Assembly (NCBI RefSeq): GCF_029581355.1
Contig: NZ_CP120849.1
Span: forward strand, 1,272,501-1,336,500
Length of the DNA stretch: 64,000 nucleotides
DNA from: Parabacteroides chongii
Lineage (GTDB): Bacteria > Bacteroidota > Bacteroidia > Bacteroidales > Tannerellaceae
Direction: 5' to 3'
A program made the position numbers and the translations under genes. The notes beneath the pieces are model-generated. The model worked only from the letters and a program-made list of their open reading frames with translations, was not told where the DNA came from and searched no databases. Of this stretch, positions 26,477 to 35,001 are shown piece after piece (position 1 is the stretch's first letter; each line of letters begins with the position of its first letter).

Positions 26477-28474
26477 TTAGTTGTTTTCAATTTTATAAAG
26501 TAACGCATCCTTGGCAGGGATTGTCACTGTTATTATTTCCTTGACAGGTTGTTCATATCCGCTCCAAAGCTCTTTCGCCCGGTAAGTAACGGTTGGCTCC
26601 AGTCCGAGACGTTCAAGCGAAACTGTTGTGTTCATTTCTTCTTCCGAGTAATTAAAGATAGCGAAATAAGACGTTCCGTCTGCATCATGATGAATAAATT
26701 GATTTTCAGAACGTTCGCCATTCCCTTCCACCGGAGTAAACGAAATGCCTTTGGCGACAGCATTCACCCTCTGATTGGTCATGAATTTCATAGCACGGTC
26801 TTTATCTATCTGTTTTCCGCCTTTACTGAAATCATCTCCAACGATATACAAACCGGTAATAGCACCGGAAGTCATACGGGCACGGTTCTCACCTTCGGTC
26901 GCTTCACGCAACACCAGATGGTCGGCATCATTATACTGATACACTTCATCCTGCCACCAACCGTAAGAAAGGGCATTCAGCGTATATTCCGTATCCTTGA
27001 TCTTATTCCAGGCATCGCAGGCGATACGACGTGAATTTGCATAATGGGCAGGGAATACAGGAGAGATCGACAAATTAATGTACATATCGCCGAAGTACTT
27101 ATTCAACAACTGCATACCGTAATTGTAAGCCTGGATACCTGTCTGAATTTCCGGATTATACCATTTGTCGGCTTCCATGGCTCCATGTGTCATAAAGTCC
27201 ATCTTCACATATTTGAAGCCGCAACGGTGGAACAAGTCGGAAGTCTTCTTCATCATCTCCTCGATGGCCGGATGAGTCGGGTCGATCGCATAAGCGCCGT
27301 CCAGTTCCTGCGGCTGACCGTTTGCATACAGATAGACATCTTTATACTTATAATCAGGAGCACCGTCGATGGTTCGTTCCGGATGTTTACCCCAATCGGT
27401 AAAAGGCGTCCAGTACACACCGGCGATCTGTCCGTTAGCCGCACAATGATCTACGAAATCCTTCAGTTCCTCATCTTTAAAGCTGTTCCAGCCGGAATCG
27501 AGACCGATCGTCACATTGCCGTCCGTATTTACAAAATGATTGTTTTGCAAATTATTCTTGAAGAAATCGGATACTTCCAACGCCTTTTGGTAAGTAAGAT
27601 TGAACTGAAGTGCTCCCCAGCTGTTCCAGCCGAAAGTAACGGCACCCGGCCATTTCTTTACAGGAGCCACCACCGCATTCGCTTTTCCGTATTCTTCCAG
27701 TCCGGCACGCCAGTCGTTAAAGAAGCCGACAAATACTTTCGGGGATTTTACTTCTTTACCTTTCAGTGCACCATGTGCTTTCGAATCGCGTGTCAACGTA
27801 TCGGCAACACCACCGAAACAAACCAGCGAACCGATATTATTACGGTCACCCTGAGTCATATCGATACCGGTTTTCCAGTCGAAATGTTCCACCGAACCGA
27901 TCACAAGTCCTTTGCGATCATTATTATTAAATACGGTAGCCACCTCATAACTACGTAACTTATCGAAAGTCAGCGGATGAGACTGATAACGGATCCAGCA
28001 ATCGTTATCGAAAGGCTGGAATAACGCACGGTTATCCCCTTCGGCAAGTAAAGCAGGCATACGGTCGATGTTGACCGGAGCCATATAATTCGATTCGACA
28101 TCGGCATCCCCTCCCTGAAGAGTAAATTCCGTCAACAGATAATCTTTCTCCGGATAGATGTAGAAAGATTGCACCAGTGTAGGCAGGTTACTGTCGGTAT
28201 AAGTGACCTGCAATAATGACCCTTCGCCGAAAGCGTCGCTGATAGCGGTTGCTTTCGACCGGCTACTCTTGTAGTCACGGGTGGTGACCAATCTGTCGCC
28301 CAGTTTGTACGAAGCGTAGACCCCATCGGAAAGAAGCTGATTCTCTTTCTCGATGCGATGGCCTTTCTGAGCCTGATCGTAGCTGACCGTCCATTTTCCC
28401 GAAGAGACGGATGGTCCACCACAGGACACAAGCAGGGCGAGCAATAATAGCAGATTTAAATTGATGAGTTTCAT
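26477..28474 (-). CDS. Clan GH-D glycoside hydrolase lipoprotein (alpha-galactosidase-like)
   Basis: Lipoprotein enzyme of 665 aa: signal MKLINLNLLLLLALLVSC with Cys18. Same architecture as the enzyme at 19166: beta-sandwich, then the catalytic barrel from FGWNSWGALQFNLTYQKALE. The nucleophile is Asp426 in KYVKMDFMT and the acid/base is Asp487 in RRIACDAWN. It stops after the beta domain (KDALLYKIENN) and lacks the type IX-like tail of its paralogue. The lipid anchor suggests a periplasmic or surface-attached enzyme. It is second in the operon after the GH36 enzyme and directly before SusC. I infer cleavage of alpha-galactosyl linkages; exact family (GH27-like or GH36-like) and linkage are uncertain. 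Confidence 0.86.
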   Translation of the reverse strand: MKLINLNLLLLLALLVSCGGPSVSSGKWTVSYDQAQKGHRIEKENQLLSDGVYASYKLGDRLVTTRDYKSSRSKATAISDAFGEGSLLQVTYTDSNLPTLVQSFYIYPEKDYLLTEFTLQGGDADVESNYMAPVNIDRMPALLAEGDNRALFQPFDNDCWIRYQSHPLTFDKLRSYEVATVFNNNDRKGLVIGSVEHFDWKTGIDMTQGDRNNIGSLVCFGGVADTLTRDSKAHGALKGKEVKSPKVFVGFFNDWRAGLEEYGKANAVVAPVKKWPGAVTFGWNSWGALQFNLTYQKALEVSDFFKNNLQNNHFVNTDGNVTIGLDSGWNSFKDEELKDFVDHCAANGQIAGVYWTPFTDWGKHPERTIDGAPDYKYKDVYLYANGQPQELDGAYAIDPTHPAIEEMMKKTSDLFHRCGFKYVKMDFMTHGAMEADKWYNPEIQTGIQAYNYGMQLLNKYFGDMYINLSISPVFPAHYANSRRIACDAWNKIKDTEYTLNALSYGWWQDEVYQYNDADHLVLREATEGENRARMTSGAITGLYIVGDDFSKGGKQIDKDRAMKFMTNQRVNAVAKGISFTPVEGNGERSENQFIHHDADGTSYFAIFNYSEEEMNTTVSLERLGLEPTVTYRAKELWSGYEQPVKEIITVTIPAKDALLYKIENN

Positions 28475-28530
28475 GTATTGATAATTAAATGTGTGTTTTC
28501 AAATGTGGTCCGGCTGTATTCCGGACAGTG

Positions 28531-30735
28531 TCATTGCTCTGTGATCAACAGGACAGTGCTTTCATACGTATTCCCGATCTTCAGGCTGATACCGGCATTC
28601 ATCAGATAATCGCCGGGGAAGACCTGGCCGTCTCCATAAAAGGTACTGTCTCCGGCTTTGTTCAATTCAGTAATCTTATACATTTTAGCCGGATCCAGTC
28701 CTTTCAGCTTGGTCTCAAAGAATGTTGTACGTCCGTGGTATTTCAGGCTGTAAGCAAAAAATACCGATTCCTTCTTATCTTTCGATATATACATATGCGA
28801 AGCCCATCCGTTTCCGTCGTAAGGAGATTTGAGACGATAGAGGTCGCCCAGCTGTACGATCGGACGGATACGTTTATAGTTCCTGATAGCCTGTTCTGCA
28901 AAAGGCAGTTCATCGCCGGTCAGATCCTTCGGCTGCAACTCCATTCCCAAACGGCCTGTCATGGCGACATCGAAGCGGAACTTCAGCGGAGCCATCATAC
29001 CTGTCTGATGGTTCGGAGTGGTCGACACGTGTGATGCAGTGGCTTTTGCCGGAAAGAAAAGGTTTGTGCTGTATTGGATAAATATACGGTCGAGCGAGTT
29101 GGTATTATCGCTGGCCCAAAACTCATCGTGATATTTCAAAGCACCGAAGTCCAGACGACCGCCACCGGAAGAACACAACTGAATCATAACATCCGGATGT
29201 TTTTCACGAATCCGTTCATAAGCACTGTACAATCCTTTTGTATACTCGATCCAAAAGTGGGTCTGATTTTCTTTCGACAAATATTCGGAACCGAAGTTAT
29301 CGACATGACGGTTTGCGTCCCATTTAATATAGGAAATATGGGGAGACAGGGCAATCACATCGTCGAAAGTCTTTACCACAAAGTCCTGTACAGCCGGATT
29401 ACTCAGGTCGAGCAACCATTGGTTACGCATCGGGATAATATCCCGCTTGCCGCTCTTCACGATCCATTCCGGATGCTTTTCCGCCAATTCGCTCTTCGGG
29501 CTTACCATTTCCGGTTCAATCCAGATACCGAATTTCAGACCTTTATTTACAGCGTATTTCGCCAGGTAGTCGATACCACGCGGCAGTTTCTTCTTATTCA
29601 CCTGCCAGTCACCCAAGCCGACTTTATCCGAATTGCGCGGATACTTATTGGCAAACCAGCCATCGTCTAATACGAACATCTCGACACCGAACCCGGCAGC
29701 ATCATCGATCATATCCGTGATCGTCTTCTCTGTAAAGTCAAAATAGGCACCTTCCCAACTGTTCAGCACGATCGGCAATTCCTGATTGCCATGAGCCAGT
29801 GCATAGTTACGCGACCAGTCATGCAGGTTTCTGGAAACTTGCCCTTTACCGGCAGAGCTGTAAGTCCATACCATCTCCGGAGTTTGCAAGACTTTACCCG
29901 GTTCCAGGTTATAAGTAGAGGCAAAATTATTCATGCCGGTCAGTATATGCAGCATGCCGCATTCATCTATTTCAAAAGAATTCAGATAATTTCCCGACCA
30001 GGCGAGGGAACCGCCATAGACTTCACCCATATCTTCATAAGCCGGTCCGTTCAGAGAAAGCAAGAAAGAAGAGTTTTCAGACTGTGTAGTCCGTACCCCT
30101 TTCTTAGACTCTATCCGTTTGACACCGGGAGTCAGTTGTTCTTCCACCAACTGCATTTCGGAAGCCCATGCACCATGGAAATGCGTCAGATAATAGGAAT
30201 CTGCATGTAAAGGGAGATAAGCGGAAGATATATTTTCGACTGCCAGACGGCTATTTTCCTGATGGGAGACCGAAACAGACTGGCAGATCACATTCTCTTT
30301 CTGATAAGCAACGAAGTTCAGATCGACAAAAACCGGATACAAAGGATCTTTCAGCCGGATCACTGTTTCGACTCTGTTAGCATCGACATTCTTTACCGAA
30401 TGGTCTGCATATATTAATTCGGTAGTCTGAACACCGTCGGTATGTGTCAGCTTCAGTGCCGGATTCAGGAAAAGACGTCCTCCGTAAGCAGGATAGATTG
30501 CCGGAGCATAACCTATACCATTATCCGGTTGTTCTTTATACTTCTTAGTAAGGAAAGGGGAAACATGCTGGAACTTATCTCCAAAATAGTTATATACTAC
30601 CTTTTTATCCGGAGAGATAGAAAAGACCATATTTAAGTCGTTCGTAGAGACGGATATGATATCCGCTTCTTTCTCCTGGGAAGAAACATTCATACACCCC
30701 AGTAAGAGGGCTACAGTTAACAATAGTGCTTTCAT
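28531..30735 (-). CDS. Alpha-galactosidase, GH36
   Basis: Exported alpha-galactosidase of 734 aa, first gene of the locus. Signal peptide MKALLLTVALLLGCMNVSS. An N-terminal beta-supersandwich is followed by the catalytic barrel: FVLDDGWFANKYPRNSDKVG, GLKFGIWIEPEMVSPKSEL, the nucleophile Asp473 in SYIKWDANR, the CSSGGGRLDFGAL loop, and the acid/base Asp543 in EFWASDNTNSLDR. These are textbook GH36 signatures (raffinose, stachyose and melibiose type substrates, retaining mechanism). A weak -7-like box (TTAGTTTG) lies at 30774-30781. Its presence with two clan GH-D enzymes and a SusCD pair argues for an alpha-galactoside or galactomannan utilisation locus. Confidence 0.93.
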   Translation of the reverse strand: MKALLLTVALLLGCMNVSSQEKEADIISVSTNDLNMVFSISPDKKVVYNYFGDKFQHVSPFLTKKYKEQPDNGIGYAPAIYPAYGGRLFLNPALKLTHTDGVQTTELIYADHSVKNVDANRVETVIRLKDPLYPVFVDLNFVAYQKENVICQSVSVSHQENSRLAVENISSAYLPLHADSYYLTHFHGAWASEMQLVEEQLTPGVKRIESKKGVRTTQSENSSFLLSLNGPAYEDMGEVYGGSLAWSGNYLNSFEIDECGMLHILTGMNNFASTYNLEPGKVLQTPEMVWTYSSAGKGQVSRNLHDWSRNYALAHGNQELPIVLNSWEGAYFDFTEKTITDMIDDAAGFGVEMFVLDDGWFANKYPRNSDKVGLGDWQVNKKKLPRGIDYLAKYAVNKGLKFGIWIEPEMVSPKSELAEKHPEWIVKSGKRDIIPMRNQWLLDLSNPAVQDFVVKTFDDVIALSPHISYIKWDANRHVDNFGSEYLSKENQTHFWIEYTKGLYSAYERIREKHPDVMIQLCSSGGGRLDFGALKYHDEFWASDNTNSLDRIFIQYSTNLFFPAKATASHVSTTPNHQTGMMAPLKFRFDVAMTGRLGMELQPKDLTGDELPFAEQAIRNYKRIRPIVQLGDLYRLKSPYDGNGWASHMYISKDKKESVFFAYSLKYHGRTTFFETKLKGLDPAKMYKITELNKAGDSTFYGDGQVFPGDYLMNAGISLKIGNTYESTVLLITEQ

Positions 30736-30911
30736 GTCTATCTGTTTTATTTTATTTATTCAAGGTTGATGGTGCAAACTAAGCCAATAAACAGATGTAC
30801 GGAAAGCACGGATTCGCCAATTATTTGTATTTATGCACTTAATTCATAGAGAATTAACAGGAATGCAACATTTACGTCATTTTTTGACGCATTTATTACA
30901 AGGGTAAAAAC

Positions 30912-31024
30912 AAAAAAAGGTTTGCATCCATAAATGCAAACCCCTATAAAACATTAAAGGCTGTCTCACGACAACCCCTAACCAACTTTGTTAACCTTAA
31001 ATCTAATACTATTATGAAAAAACC
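30912..31024 (-). ncRNA. Predicted small RNA, family copy 2 (with terminator)
   Basis: Minus-strand unit of about 110 nt. The core matches copy 1. Hairpin 1 is GGTTGTC-GTGA-GACAGCC (30976-30959): the second base pair is G-C where the other copies have C-G, a compensatory change that supports a real RNA stem. Hairpin 2 is a strong intrinsic terminator: GGTTTGCAT (30919-30927) pairs with ATGCAAACC (30934-30942), with an A-run at 30912-30918 that becomes the U-tract. It lies in the 1.1-kb gene-free region upstream of the GH36 gene. Confidence 0.82.
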
Positions 31025-31030
31025 ACAATG

Positions 31031-31061
31031 CAAAGATAATCCCTAAACAAGGGTTTGTCAA
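31031..31061 (-). promoter_or_regulatory. Promoter of small RNA copy 2
   Basis: TTGACAA (31061-31055), 16 bp, TATCTTTG (31038-31031) on the minus strand. Similarity to copy 1 extends well upstream of the boxes. Confidence 0.75.
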
Positions 31062-31236
31062 GTCTTTTACAGACAATATATGTTAAGCCTTGCGAGCTTT
31101 GTAGCTAAAAATTGTTTCCGAACACAAATCTTTATACATTACAGACAAAAACTGCTAAATTTAACAGTTAAGCGAGACAATTCATAAAGAAAGGCGCTCT
31201 TTAAGCAACCAGTATACATACAAAAAACGCAATACA

Positions 31237-31330
31237 ACTATCATACTATCATTTTTAGACTTAGATGCCATATTATTAATACATTACATTATGATAGTTA
31301 CTGTTTTCAACTATCATTCAACCATCATGC
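31237..31330. repeat. Cluster of ACTATCAT octamers
   Basis: Two tandem ACTATCAT copies (31237-31252), an inverted copy ATGATAGT (31291-31298), a further direct copy (31310-31317) and a CTATCATCAT nearby. This is an AT-rich gene-free stretch. The arrangement resembles protein-binding iterons, but no gene beside it explains it. Confidence 0.45.
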
Positions 31331-31430
31331 ATCTATCATCATCCATTAAAAAAACAGAAAAGACTATAGTCTTTTTAGATAAAGTATATAACTAAAAATC
31401 AGCAAAGTAGTAGATAATTTCGTTTGCCAC

Positions 31431-31575
31431 CCGGGTCTCAATGATCCCGACACCCGGATGTGAGCATCGTCGAGATGGGGGTGTGAAAAGAGGTGAGACC
31501 GGCATCCCAGCAAGTAAGAGTAAGTACTTTCATGAAAATATACTATAGCTTTGATGAAAATATACTATAGCTTTT
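31431..31575. other. GC-rich islet with inverted ends and a 22-bp direct repeat
   Basis: CCGGGTCTCA (31431-31440) and TGAGACCGG (31494-31502) are inverted copies flanking about 50 bp of unusually GC-rich sequence in an otherwise AT-rich gap. Next to it, ATGAAAATATACTATAG plus four bases is repeated at a 22-bp period (31532 and 31554). No ORF is present. It could be a remnant of a mobile element or an unknown RNA. Confidence 0.35.
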
Positions 31576-31581
31576 GGAGAA

Positions 31582-31693
31582 AAAGCAGGAGGGACGCGAA
31601 GAATGCACCCCCCTATAAACAATTAAAGCCTGTCTCACGACAAGCCCTAACCAACTTTGTTAACCTTAAATCTAATACTATTATGAAAAAACC
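31582..31693 (-). ncRNA. Predicted small RNA, family copy 3 (with terminator)
   Basis: Minus-strand unit of about 110 nt, with the same leader and hairpin 1 (GCTTGTC-GTGA-GACAGGC, 31645-31628). Hairpin 2 differs in sequence from the other copies (GGGGGGTGC pairing with GCGTCCCTCC, with one bulge) but occupies the same place and is followed by a U-rich run (A-run at 31580-31584 on the plus strand). Confidence 0.75.
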
Positions 31694-31699
31694 ACGATG

Positions 31700-31729
31700 C
31701 AAATATACAGCTTAATCCAAATTTGTCAA
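31700..31729 (-). promoter_or_regulatory. Promoter of small RNA copy 3
   Basis: TTGACAA (31729-31723), 15 bp, TATATTTG (31707-31700) on the minus strand. Confidence 0.7.
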
Positions 31730-31833
31730 GGGGTTTTATGCTAAATCATGTTTCGCGTCGCATAAGAAAAGCTAACAAGTTTCAATATGTTTGTTTTTTG
31801 CTTCCGAAGTGTTAAAATAAACACTTTTAGTTC

Positions 31834-32418
31834 CTATTTCTTCCTTAATATGCGTTGCGCACAGTCAGATAATACAACGATCGCTCCCGCAATAATAGCC
31901 GTGTCTTTGATCACCAGACGACCTGCTCCTGCAAGCAGAGGGAAACCGTGTTCGCCGCTTCCCAGGTCCGGTACCCATACCTCCGGCGTAGTGACGAGAA
32001 ACGACAAGGTACCTATTGTCATTATAATGGCCAATAAGGAACCCACCAGTCCAATTTTCGGAGAAAAGATACCCAGGAAGGTTAAGATACCGATTGCCAT
32101 GATCATAATACCCAGTCCATGAGAGAAACCATACGTATTATTTTCTACATGCCACTGATGTTTAGCTTCGTTGAATTCACCTTCTTTCAGTTTATACTCT
32201 TTGTACTCCGGTGCACTTTTGGTATAGAAAAAGCTCATAAACGGGCTGTTTGCCACGAAAGGAACAATTCCTTCTGCTTCATAGTTCCAGAACTTCAGTC
32301 CGCCGATCCATACGAAGATGATCAGGATAGCTATGCGGATCAGGTTAATACCCAGTTTCTGTGAAGAAGCTGCCAGGTTCAGAAATGTGTCGAATAAATC
32401 TTTTAGTTTAGTAGTCAT
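31834..32418 (-). CDS. DUF417 family membrane protein (YkgB/RclC-like)
   Basis: Integral membrane protein of 194 aa. Hydrophobic segments lie at about residues 22-42 (LIRIAILIIFVWIGGLKFWN), 100-120, 125-147 and 165-185. The sequence IGGLKFWNYEAEGIVPFVANSPFMSFFY and the late GFPLLAGAGRLVIKDTAI are hallmarks of DUF417, which includes E. coli RclC/YkgB of the reactive-chlorine response. The rclA/rclB partner genes are not nearby, so that role is only suggestive. A -7-like box (GACCTTTG) lies just upstream at 32452-32459. It follows the radical SAM gene, with a terminator between, so it is probably transcribed separately. Confidence 0.88.
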   Translation of the reverse strand: MTTKLKDLFDTFLNLAASSQKLGINLIRIAILIIFVWIGGLKFWNYEAEGIVPFVANSPFMSFFYTKSAPEYKEYKLKEGEFNEAKHQWHVENNTYGFSHGLGIMIMAIGILTFLGIFSPKIGLVGSLLAIIMTIGTLSFLVTTPEVWVPDLGSGEHGFPLLAGAGRLVIKDTAIIAGAIVVLSDCAQRILRKK

Positions 32419-32527
32419 GTCTTTCTTTATTTATCAGTTTAACTTATGATGCAAAGGTCTGACATTTCTACCCTATGGGAAATGGCAATTCTACCGGATA
32501 ATTTGACAATTATTCCCTAAGACGCAA

Positions 32528-32573
32528 TAAAGCCGGTTAACAGAGGCACATTTCCTCGCTAACCGGCCTTATT
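32528..32573 (-). terminator. Terminator of the radical SAM gene
   Basis: AGCCGGTTA (32531-32539) pairs with TAACCGGCT-like TAACCGGCC (32560-32568), and an inner GAGG/CCTC extends the stem. An A-rich flank gives U's on the minus strand. It lies 15 bp past the stop at 32588. Confidence 0.7.
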
Positions 32574-32587
32574 ACAACGAATTATTT

Positions 32588-33802
32588 TTAATTGCGGATG
32601 CCCAGTTCTACCAGTTTCTGTTCGTCCAAAGCATACTTCCGTTCGATGCTCTGCAACAAATCTTCATTGATATTCAGCGGGCGGTTCAGCTTTTTCATTT
32701 CACGATATCCCTTATATACGTGGGTAATCATCTTACGTGGATTGAAAACCAGTGATGAAGTGATCCAACAGCCATGCGTACACCAGCAGTTGGCCGTGTC
32801 GCCATGACCGATAGCAGCAATCTCCTGCTTCATGGCATCACTCTGCATGATCTTACTGATATTGCAATCGTAATCCTTCACATTGCCGAGCGGCTCACGA
32901 AGCTCACAGGCACGGAAACGACCGTCGTAGTCGATAACCAATGTTGTTTCCCCCGCCGTACAGTCCATCCCCCAGGGTGTCGGATGATCGATATTGGTTG
33001 CACGTATATTATATAATGTACGGATAAAGCCCAAATAGAAGAAACGGGCGATCGGCTTCCTGAAACCGCCGGTTTCTTCCGCCATCCGTTCACCATATAC
33101 ATTATAAATAGGTACAACCTGATCCTGCAAAGCACGCAAGGTAGGCTCGGTAAGTACTTTCACTCCATCGTCGCGTGTCATTCCGCGGGCCGCTTCGATG
33201 ATATGGTTGGAAAGATGGAAACGTCCCAACATCCACAACATTAAGTCCTGCACCTCTTCCAGGTTATATTTTGTAATAACAGTGGCCAAATTCTTCAGCA
33301 CTCTGCCATCATCGGCAAAATTCTTTTCAATCAGTTTCAAAGTCCCCATTGCCTTATAGAAGTTACCGGGAACGCCGCGCTGTATATCGTGTGTATCACC
33401 GAAACCATCCAGTGAAAGGCTCAGATTGATATTCAGTTCCGGACAATTCCGGCGGATTTGTTTTACCCAGGCAACGATCCGGTCCGGCTTCAAGCCGTTG
33501 GTAGGAATGTTGACATCCTTTATCTCATTGTTCTTATAGAACATTTCTATGATCTCGGGAAGCTCCTCGCGTAGAGTCGGTTCACCGCCGGAAACCCATA
33601 AGCGGTTAAATTGTCCGGCCGTTTCAGATATTTTCTTTATCTCATCAAAGGTCAGGTCTTTTTCCTTTTTATCCATGTCTTCCGCATAGAAGCACATTTT
33701 GCATTTTGCATTACATCGTCCTGTGACAAACAGGAAAACAGATTCTAATTTTCTGTTTGTGCTCATTGTTCTGAAAGAGCTCTTTGTTCGTTTTGTACCC
33801 AT
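32588..33802 (-). CDS. Radical SAM protein with C-terminal Cys-rich (SPASM-like) region
   Basis: Predicted [4Fe-4S]/S-adenosylmethionine radical enzyme of 404 aa. The cluster motif is CNAKCKMC (Cys30, Cys34, Cys37), followed by the usual LWVSGGEPTLREEL glycine-rich SAM site (about 70-83) and a barrel with INLSLSLDGFGDTHDIQRGV. The C-terminal part has more cysteines (MDCTAGETTLVIDYDGRFRACELR, then NCWCTHGCW), as in SPASM or twitch domains that hold extra clusters. Substrate is unknown and no peptide precursor gene lies beside it, so peptide modification is not supported. A -7 box lies at 33864-33871. The start is at the first Met; a second Met at codon 13 is possible. Confidence 0.88.
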   Translation of the reverse strand: MGTKRTKSSFRTMSTNRKLESVFLFVTGRCNAKCKMCFYAEDMDKKEKDLTFDEIKKISETAGQFNRLWVSGGEPTLREELPEIIEMFYKNNEIKDVNIPTNGLKPDRIVAWVKQIRRNCPELNINLSLSLDGFGDTHDIQRGVPGNFYKAMGTLKLIEKNFADDGRVLKNLATVITKYNLEEVQDLMLWMLGRFHLSNHIIEAARGMTRDDGVKVLTEPTLRALQDQVVPIYNVYGERMAEETGGFRKPIARFFYLGFIRTLYNIRATNIDHPTPWGMDCTAGETTLVIDYDGRFRACELREPLGNVKDYDCNISKIMQSDAMKQEIAAIGHGDTANCWCTHGCWITSSLVFNPRKMITHVYKGYREMKKLNRPLNINEDLLQSIERKYALDEQKLVELGIRN

Positions 33803-33863
33803 CGTTATTTTCTATTAGAATTCTCTATTAGTATTAGCTTTCATTTCTTATTGAGCAGATAGA

Positions 33864-33871
33864 CAAATATA
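33864..33871 (-). promoter_or_regulatory. -7 promoter box (TATATTTG) of the radical SAM gene
   Basis: TATATTTG on the minus strand, about 62 bp before the start codon at 33802. Confidence 0.55.
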
Positions 33872-34008
33872 TACCTTCGCAGCTAAAGCTACCGGCCAGA
33901 CTTGAAAACATTCGCAAATTTCAACTATTATACAGCACCAAACAATCTCCATTTGTGGGATTCGATGTTCTATATTTAAGATTATCGCACGACAAGTCTA
34001 AATAGTTT

Positions 34009-34016
34009 TATATTTG
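34009..34016 (+). promoter_or_regulatory. -7 promoter box (TATATTTG) of the AraC-type gene
   Basis: TATATTTG ends 26 bp before the start codon at 34043 and matches TAnnTTTG. Confidence 0.65.
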
Positions 34017-34042
34017 CACAATCAAATAGTGGAGATAACAAC

Positions 34043-34888
34043 ATGGAAGACAACATTCCTAAATTCGACATTCCTCTGGATTTTATTGTCGGAGACAGCA
34101 TTACGGGTGAAATATTAAATCAGTACGGTCGCTTCCCCTGCAAGATCAAAGCCGGTGTTTTTGTGCTTTGCGTACAGGGCAGTGTACAGGCCACCGTCAA
34201 CCTGACAAAATTTATTATCAAACCCAATGATTTCATTACGCTTCCTCCGGGATGTTTTATCCAGATACACGAAGTATCCGACGATGTCAAACTGTGTTTT
34301 GCCGGATTCTCTTCTACGTTTGTGAGTCATATCAACTATATCAAAACTATCACGAACTATCTGCCCGTTATCTTCGACAGTCCGGTCATGCCTTTACCGG
34401 AGCAGGTTTCCCTGTTATACCAGGAGGCTTTTTCATTGCTGATCAAGGCGTATTCTTTGCCTAAGACCATCGAGAATAAAGAGATTATCAAGGCGATCTT
34501 CACCATTTTCATGCAGGGAGTGATCGAACTGTATAAACATCATACACCTTACAGCAATGCTCCGATGACACGCAACATGGAGATATGCCGTGAGTTCGTG
34601 CAGCTGGCAATGGAAAACTACACGAAAGAGCATAGCGTTTCTTATTATGCCAAGAGGCTTAACATTACCTTGCAACATTTCTGTTATGTGATAAAGAAAG
34701 TCAGCGGTCGGACGGCGTTGGATATCCTGAGCAATATCATCATCATGGATGCGAAGGCACAGCTTAAATCGACCGATATGCCGGTTAAGAAGATCGCATT
34801 CGCCCTGGGGTTCGACAACCTGTCGTTCTTCAATAAATATTTCAGACAACACGTGGGAATGACTCCCCAGGAATACAGGGAGAGCTAA
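34043..34888 (+). CDS. AraC-family transcriptional regulator
   Basis: One-component regulator of 281 aa. The N-terminal cupin-like domain (about 20-130; IKAGVFVLCVQGSVQATVNL, NDFITLPPGCFIQIHEV) would sense a ligand. The C-terminal double helix-turn-helix spans about 178-280, with ISVSYYAKRLNIT-type first helix (HSVSYYAKRLNITLQHFCYV) and the signature KKIAFALGFDNLSFFNKYFR followed by GMTPQEYRES. It is monocistronic, with a good -7 box. It is convergent with small RNA copy 4, whose terminator T-run overlaps its last codons. Target genes are unknown; it is not obviously tied to the alpha-galactoside locus 3 kb away. Confidence 0.92.
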   Translation: MEDNIPKFDIPLDFIVGDSITGEILNQYGRFPCKIKAGVFVLCVQGSVQATVNLTKFIIKPNDFITLPPGCFIQIHEVSDDVKLCFAGFSSTFVSHINYIKTITNYLPVIFDSPVMPLPEQVSLLYQEAFSLLIKAYSLPKTIENKEIIKAIFTIFMQGVIELYKHHTPYSNAPMTRNMEICREFVQLAMENYTKEHSVSYYAKRLNITLQHFCYVIKKVSGRTALDILSNIIIMDAKAQLKSTDMPVKKIAFALGFDNLSFFNKYFRQHVGMTPQEYRES

Positions 34889-34995
34889 AAAAGGGATATG
34901 CCGAATGCAAACCCCTATAAACAATTAAAGCCTGTCTCACGACAAGCCCTAACCAACTTTGTTAACCTTAAATCTAATACTATTATGAAAAAACC
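34887..34995 (-). ncRNA. Predicted small RNA, family copy 4 (with terminator)
   Basis: Minus-strand unit of about 110 nt. The core matches copy 1 base for base over most of its length. Hairpin 1 is GCTTGTC-GTGA-GACAGGC (34947-34930). The terminator hairpin pairs GGGATATGC (34893-34901) with GCAAACCCC (34907-34915), with one mismatch and one G.U, then a U-tract from the A-run at 34887-34892. It ends inside the last two bases of the convergent AraC gene. Confidence 0.82.
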
Positions 34996-35001
34996 ACAGT
35001 A

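Noticed and set aside
27044..27958. 304-aa plus-strand open frame
   Set aside because: Antisense shadow of the clan GH-D lipoprotein gene.
31434..31502. Inverted GGTCTCA ends as an insertion sequence
   Set aside because: Only about 70 bp apart, no transposase and no target-site duplication seen.
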